A DNA stretch of 64,000 bases from Dromaius novaehollandiae (taxonomy: Eukaryota; Chordata; Aves; Casuariiformes; Dromaiidae): NCBI RefSeq assembly GCF_036370855.1, contig NC_088117.1:1612001-1676000 (forward strand), written 5' to 3'. Below the pieces are notes generated by a model, which saw nothing but the letters and a program-made list of their open reading frames with translations, ran no database searches and was not told where the DNA came from. Shown one piece after another: positions 59,401 to 64,000 of the stretch. Position numbers and translations under genes: made by a program. Position 1 is the stretch's first letter. Every line of letters begins with the position of its first letter.

Positions 59401-62400
59401 AGAAATCTCTCTCAATGTACTGAAAATACAGCTGTAGCAGTAACACTCACTGCTTGGCTCTCTGATGGAGAAGCAGTTCTGCATTCAATTATTCTCCAAA
59501 ACTGTTGGCCCCTTTTTCATGAAGGGGATGGACAGGGAAATCAGAACTTGGAGGCAATTAGATAGGGAGTGGTTTTTTTGTTTTGCTCTTCCCTGGTGAG
59601 TGCTGGCAGGACAGATAAAGCAGAACAACTGTCAGGCTTTCTAACAGCTTCAAACTGTCTGTCTATCTGTCTTCAGATCTGGAGCAATGAGTTGGACATC
59701 TCCCTGCAGCACAGCTCCAATATGAGGCCATACAACTGGAGTTACACACAGTTCTCTCAGTTTAACTCGGATGACTCCCTCCTTCTGGTTTCAGGCGTCT
59801 TTGTGGGGCCTCACAACTCCTCATCAGGAGAGATTGCCGTAATCAGCATGGGTAATTATTGCCCTTACCTCCACTGGGGCTTCCTGGTGCCAGGGTTCCC
59901 TTCCTCTCCTTGCTCCTTGTGTGTGCTGTGGCCTTGCCCTCTGCTTGTCCTGCCTTTTGCCATCTGTGCAAAGGGGCCTTTATCTCACAGGGCCGTTGGG
60001 CAAACTTTCTGGATAATGTTAGTTATCTCTGTTTGGGTCATGATGTAATCACCTAGAACAGTAGTAGTCTGGCATTAATATTGTCACTTAACTGCAGTTC
60101 TAAGTGAGAATCTGGGCAAGGCAGGAGTTACCCATATTACCTGTTGTCTTGAAGCCACCATTTCTGACCCACACCAGTATTTGTTGGTCCCACCCTGGGG
60201 TCCCATGTGGCTTTCTGGGGCGCAACCATCCTGACCTCCTCTACCTCTTCTGCTCTAGTCCTGTGAGCCCCGCTAATCCCAGCTGCATTATCTTTTGGTA
60301 CTTCTGTGCTGCAGTCCTATGACTGCACCAAAATCAAGGAGTGTTGCTAAATGCACAACTGTATTGTTCAGAAAGGCCCTAAGCTGCAATAGTGGGAGGC
60401 TGGGAGTGTGCTAAGAAGTCTTATATGTTTGGCCTGTTCTTGTCCTTGATGTCTGCTTCAGGCCATGTTTGGAGAAAGGACATGAGGCTAGATGGCTCTC
60501 TGGTTTGACTCCCTATGGCTGCCCATATATCTTGTGCATGCCCTCCCCCCATATGCCTCTAGAAGAGAGGAATTATCTATGTCCATTGCAGTGACTGGAA
60601 GCTGGCCAGTGGCTGCTCAGCTTCCACTAAAGGCACTGCAGCAGTGCCTCTGCTGCTGGTAGCCAAGACTTGAATCTGCTTCCCCTGTCTTCTGCTGCTC
60701 TTTCTCCAGAGCCCTTGTAAGGAGCCATCACCTCATGCTTGTGTTTCCCTTCCCTTCCAGAGAACTTTACACTACTTTCCAGGGTGAGGAATAAACCCTA
60801 CGATGTGTTTGGCTGCTGGCTGAATGAAACCAACTTGATTTCTGGCAATCTCCATCGGATTGGGCGTATAACCTCCTGTTCTGTGCTGTGGCTGAACAAC
60901 GCTTTCCAGGTGAGGGAGGTGCCCTTGTTCTGACTTCACAGGCAGTGCAGCTTCCTGCTGGCTCTTGTGGGAAGAAAAACTACTGAAGAGGTGTGAGAGG
61001 GGAAATATGACTGAGTCGCCTTGTCTTCTCAGTTTGTCTCATCTGGCTTGCTCTCAGGATCTTTAGCTTGAGGCAACCCTTGCATGAGGTCTCTCTGCAC
61101 TTACTATTGTGGTACCCATTGCAACAGTCTCTTCCTCACCTTCCAGCTCTGTACTCTCTGCTTCCATTAGCTCCTGCCCCCTTAATAGGCATAAGAACAC
61201 GAGTGCAGTGCCTTAGAGCTTGTCTTGCTAGAGGGGAAAGTGGAGGAACCACAGCAGGGTTGCTGAACTCCTTCAGTTCATAAAGCTGGGCCTGAGATGG
61301 CTGCATGCTGGCATGTACCCGAGCAGTGACCATTCTCCCACTTGGCAGCTGTGCGTGCTGTTCTCTGGTGTTGGAGGTGGGTGGGAGGCTGAGTTTAGTC
61401 CTGCCTGCCACTTGCTGAGACTTCTGCGGGCCAGGTGCTGTCTGTTGTGCTATGGTGAGACCTAGAGATCAGTGTGCACTGATCAGAGACTGTTTGCTGC
61501 TTGTTCATTCTCTGCTGCTTGTGACACTGTCCTGAATTCAGGCCTGTTCCTCATCCATGTCTTGCCTCTGTCACAAAATGTCACAACTGCACATCCTGTT
61601 TTTTAATTTGACCCAAAGCTCTGGTGCTGATCCTAGGTTAAATTGTCTGTAGCTGCGTTGCATTACAGTCACCCTTCCAATAACCACATTCTTGTGCTGC
61701 ACTGACTCTACAACATTAAATCCTCTATCCCCAAGAGGCAAGGAAGGACCTTGCCAAATCTGACAGGCCTGCAAACTGCCAAAGCTCTGTGCTAGGAAGA
61801 GATGTGCAGCTTGTGACTGGGAGCTGAGAACTGGGCTGATCCCGTTGAGGGGTACTTGCAAACTCCAAGAGCGCTGAGGTCCTCTTCCTCTGCCTCTTGT
61901 AGGCCAGAGGCATGGTACTTCTTACTGCACCTATGTTCATCATAGAGGCCTGTTCCTGAAATTCTTGTCATGCGACAGGCTGTGCCAGCTAATGACCTGG
62001 GGCGGGGAGGTGGGAGCAAGGCTGCCTGGCCTCTGTTTTCAGCTCAGTTGTTGTCTGCCTGCATAAACCTGGCCCTGGCTTTCTGTGTCGGTGCTCCCAC
62101 CCCCAGGAAGCATAATGAAGCTGGCCAGCCTCTTGGACCGGTTCTCGTGATCCGCAGTACTTTGAGGTGCCCAGATAGCAGTGCTCAGAGGAGTCAGATG
62201 CTTGACTGGGGTCCCCTGGGTGGGCTTAAGGTTGTGGCAAGTGGCTCTTTGAGCAGAGGCTGTGGGATCAACATGTCTGCAGTGAGATGGTTCCTGCTTA
62301 TCTCCCTTTTGCTTCCAGGGTATAGAGTCTGAGAATGTGAATGTGGTGAAGAGACTGTTCAAAATCCAGAACCTGAATGCCAGCACTATCCGGACTGTGA

Positions 62401-64000
62401 TGGTGGCAGACTGCAGCCGGTACGATTCCCCAGACCTTCTCCTGGACTATGAGGAGCAGCTAGCTGCTTCTTCCACCTCCACCTGCCCAGTCTTTGATCT
62501 CGGCAGTGACAGTGAGGAAGAGGAGGCCAAGCCCAAGCAGACTCCAGAGCCAGCAGGACAGGAATTGCCAGATGACGGGGATGTGACAGCAGAGGATGGG
62601 TTGCAGCAGTTTTTTGATGATATCATGGAGGGCCGCGTGAGGCCTGCCATGACTGAGACCGAGCTAGAGACAAAGGTGGCTGAGCTGTTCATACGCAACA
62701 GAACTAAACCACCGGAGCTGAACCTGCTCCCCACGGACAGCAATAGCAAGACAAAATACTTGATCTTCACCACAGGATGCCTCACCTATTCTCCACATCA
62801 GATAGGTAAGGTTGTAGTCTGAGCTCCAGGGCATGCCAGCCTCCCTGGGGGCACAGGCTGAATGTACCTGCAACTACACTCTGAATTTCAGTTGGGAAAA
62901 TACTTGTCTTGTTTACTGCTTGTGTCTGTATTGAATAAGCTGCAGTTCTGCTCAGGCTGCTGGGCTCTTGATGCAGAAGGCATTTTAGGTGCCTGCAGTA
63001 ACTGCAGGGGGTTCCACCCTTCAAGCACTTCCTTCGAGGCTGTTTTGTTTCTGCCAGACTTGACACTCAGCCAGATCGAAAACTCGCAGCAAGGGATAAG
63101 CAGAGGATTGCGAAGTCAGGAGTTCATTCTCAACATCAGCCATGAGTTGTGCACAAGCAGGCGGGTGTGAAGGACAGCAATTGCCCTGACATGGGCTTGT
63201 GGGAGGGTCTCAGTCCTGTTTCCTTTGTGGAGAGGGCTTCTCGACAAGACTAGTTTGAGTGGCTTGGAGTTGTGTGTTGCTTATCCAGTGCCCCGCAGCT
63301 CTGGGAGACAGAGCCGTGCATGTCCTTGCAGCCAGCTCTGAGGGGAGCGCTGCCAAGCTGCCTCCATCACTGCCCAGTTTAATGACACATCATGTGGCCT
63401 TTAAGTCTCAGTGGGACACCTGAGCAGCTAAAAGCTAAACCACTGGTTCGTTACAGAAAGGGTTTCACTGTAGGCAATTAGATGCTTCAGCAAACATCTC
63501 CAAGGTGAGAGTGTGATTCCAGGCAGCCTACTGGCTCTCAGCCTCTGCTTGCTCAGCAGGGTACAAGGGTCTGCAATTGTAGCACTAGCTAAGCAATAGT
63601 GCTGTGGGTAACCCTTTTCTGGGTTAGGACTTCCCTCCTTATTTGGGGCTCTGTTGGGATGCTGGGATTAGAAGAATCTGACATTATGGTGAGATAATGT
63701 GGTGATGAACAGGGACAGATGGTCTGTCTGGCTGCTTCTCAAAAGGCCCTGAGAGCTACCCTGGAAGTTCAGTGGAAAGGACCAGGCACATCAGTAAAAT
63801 GCAGGAAGGGAAGGAGAGCTGCTTCTAGGCAAGAAGACTTCTTGTAAAGCTGGACAGTTGCAGTTCCTCTTGCTGCTTGTGCTGTTACAGCCTCTCCTCC
63901 CAGCTACAGGTGCTCCTAACCCTTCTGTTCTTTGGTCTTCACCAGTACAGTTGAATAAGACAGGATAGCTTACTGGGAAAGGTGGGCAGAGGCCAAGTGA
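56157..64000 (+). CDS. FBXW5: F-box and WD repeat protein 5, 5' part (gene continues past the window)
   Basis: Coding exons are 56157-56352, 58902-59059, 59677-59851, 60761-60909 and 62319-62805. They give 388 codons plus one base of a protein that is 566 residues in human. The ATG follows an acceptor at 56135, so a noncoding exon precedes it. The F-box is near the N-terminus (PLLPDSVLYEIFLYL, ALVCRQWHAVARDEFLWKE). The first WD repeat follows (EHNDQVLHLSFSHS...SKDCTVKIWS), then long blocks nearly identical to human: MRPYNWSYTQFSQFN, GPHNSSSGEIAVIS, RVRNKPYDVFGCWL, ENVNVVKRLFKIQNLNAS and YLIFTTGCLTYSPHQI. FBXW5 is a substrate receptor of SCF/CUL4 ubiquitin ligases, with reported targets including SASS6 and TSC2. 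The stretch after FDLGSDSEEEE is acidic and poorly conserved. The remaining WD repeats lie beyond 64000; no further exon is seen after 62805. Confidence 0.96.
56353..58901 (+). other. FBXW5 intron between the F-box exon and the first WD exon
   Basis: This 2.5-kb intron starts with GTGCGC after CACCCAG and ends TGTGTTACAG. It holds no recognisable exon, RNA gene or repeat; a T/A-rich stretch with TTTATTTATGTATTTATT near 58268-58287 stands out only in composition. Confidence 0.6.
62806..64000 (+). other. FBXW5 intron, open at the window end
   Basis: The donor GTAAGG follows the exon ending at 62805. The next expected residues (about KQILPHQMT in human) are not encoded before 64000, so the downstream acceptor lies outside. 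Confidence 0.6.

Noticed and set aside
1-64000. tRNA genes, CRISPR arrays, bacterial-type operators
   Set aside because: No B-box-like tRNA core or cloverleaf was noticed, and prokaryotic features do not apply to this vertebrate DNA.

Overview
The window is vertebrate nuclear DNA from a sauropsid, most likely a bird. Intron-containing lipocalin genes match chicken Ex-FABP, PTGDS and C8G closely. CR1 LINE remnants, including the typical avian CR1 3' end, are scattered through it, and introns are short and GC-rich. I cannot name the species.

The core is a head-to-tail array of five lipocalin genes, all on the minus strand. From right to left they are C8G (49957-55231), PTGDS (43401-46302), LCN15 (38276-41731), an Ex-FABP/siderocalin gene (33397-36684) and a divergent, unnamed lipocalin (9340-15362). 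I reconstructed each from canonical splice sites. All share the same exon plan: a signal-peptide exon, a GxW exon, and intron phases 0, 2, 1, 1, 1. Each product keeps the GxW strand-A motif and the paired cysteines. Four of them have a TATA-like box roughly 50 to 95 bp upstream of the ATG, and most have a poly(A) signal after a short last exon.

To the right, FBXW5 (plus strand, 5' part only; it runs off the window) sits head to head with C8G across a CpG-rich shared promoter. The FBXW5-C8G-PTGDS order matches the mammalian locus. Between C8G and PTGDS, where mammals carry LCN12, there is only an orphan poly(A) signal.

To the left, a complete single-exon class II olfactory receptor (19239-20201) lies between the Ex-FABP gene and the divergent lipocalin. 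A broken, nearly intronless copy of the divergent lipocalin (16958-17263) lies about 1.6 kb upstream of that gene's start. At the far left a CpG island covers the first exon of an unidentified secreted or membrane protein on the minus strand (2248-2347). It is followed by a 72-bp minisatellite.

The rest is intergenic or intronic DNA with CR1 fragments (8645-8777, 13778-13945, 26121-26930, about 28480-29860), minisatellites and simple repeats. I saw no tRNA, rRNA, CRISPR array, intact transposon or recognisable virus copy. The proteins are mostly secreted carriers of small hydrophobic ligands: a prostaglandin synthase/carrier, a siderophore/lysolipid binder, a complement subunit and two uncharacterised carriers. 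FBXW5 and the olfactory receptor are unrelated in function.
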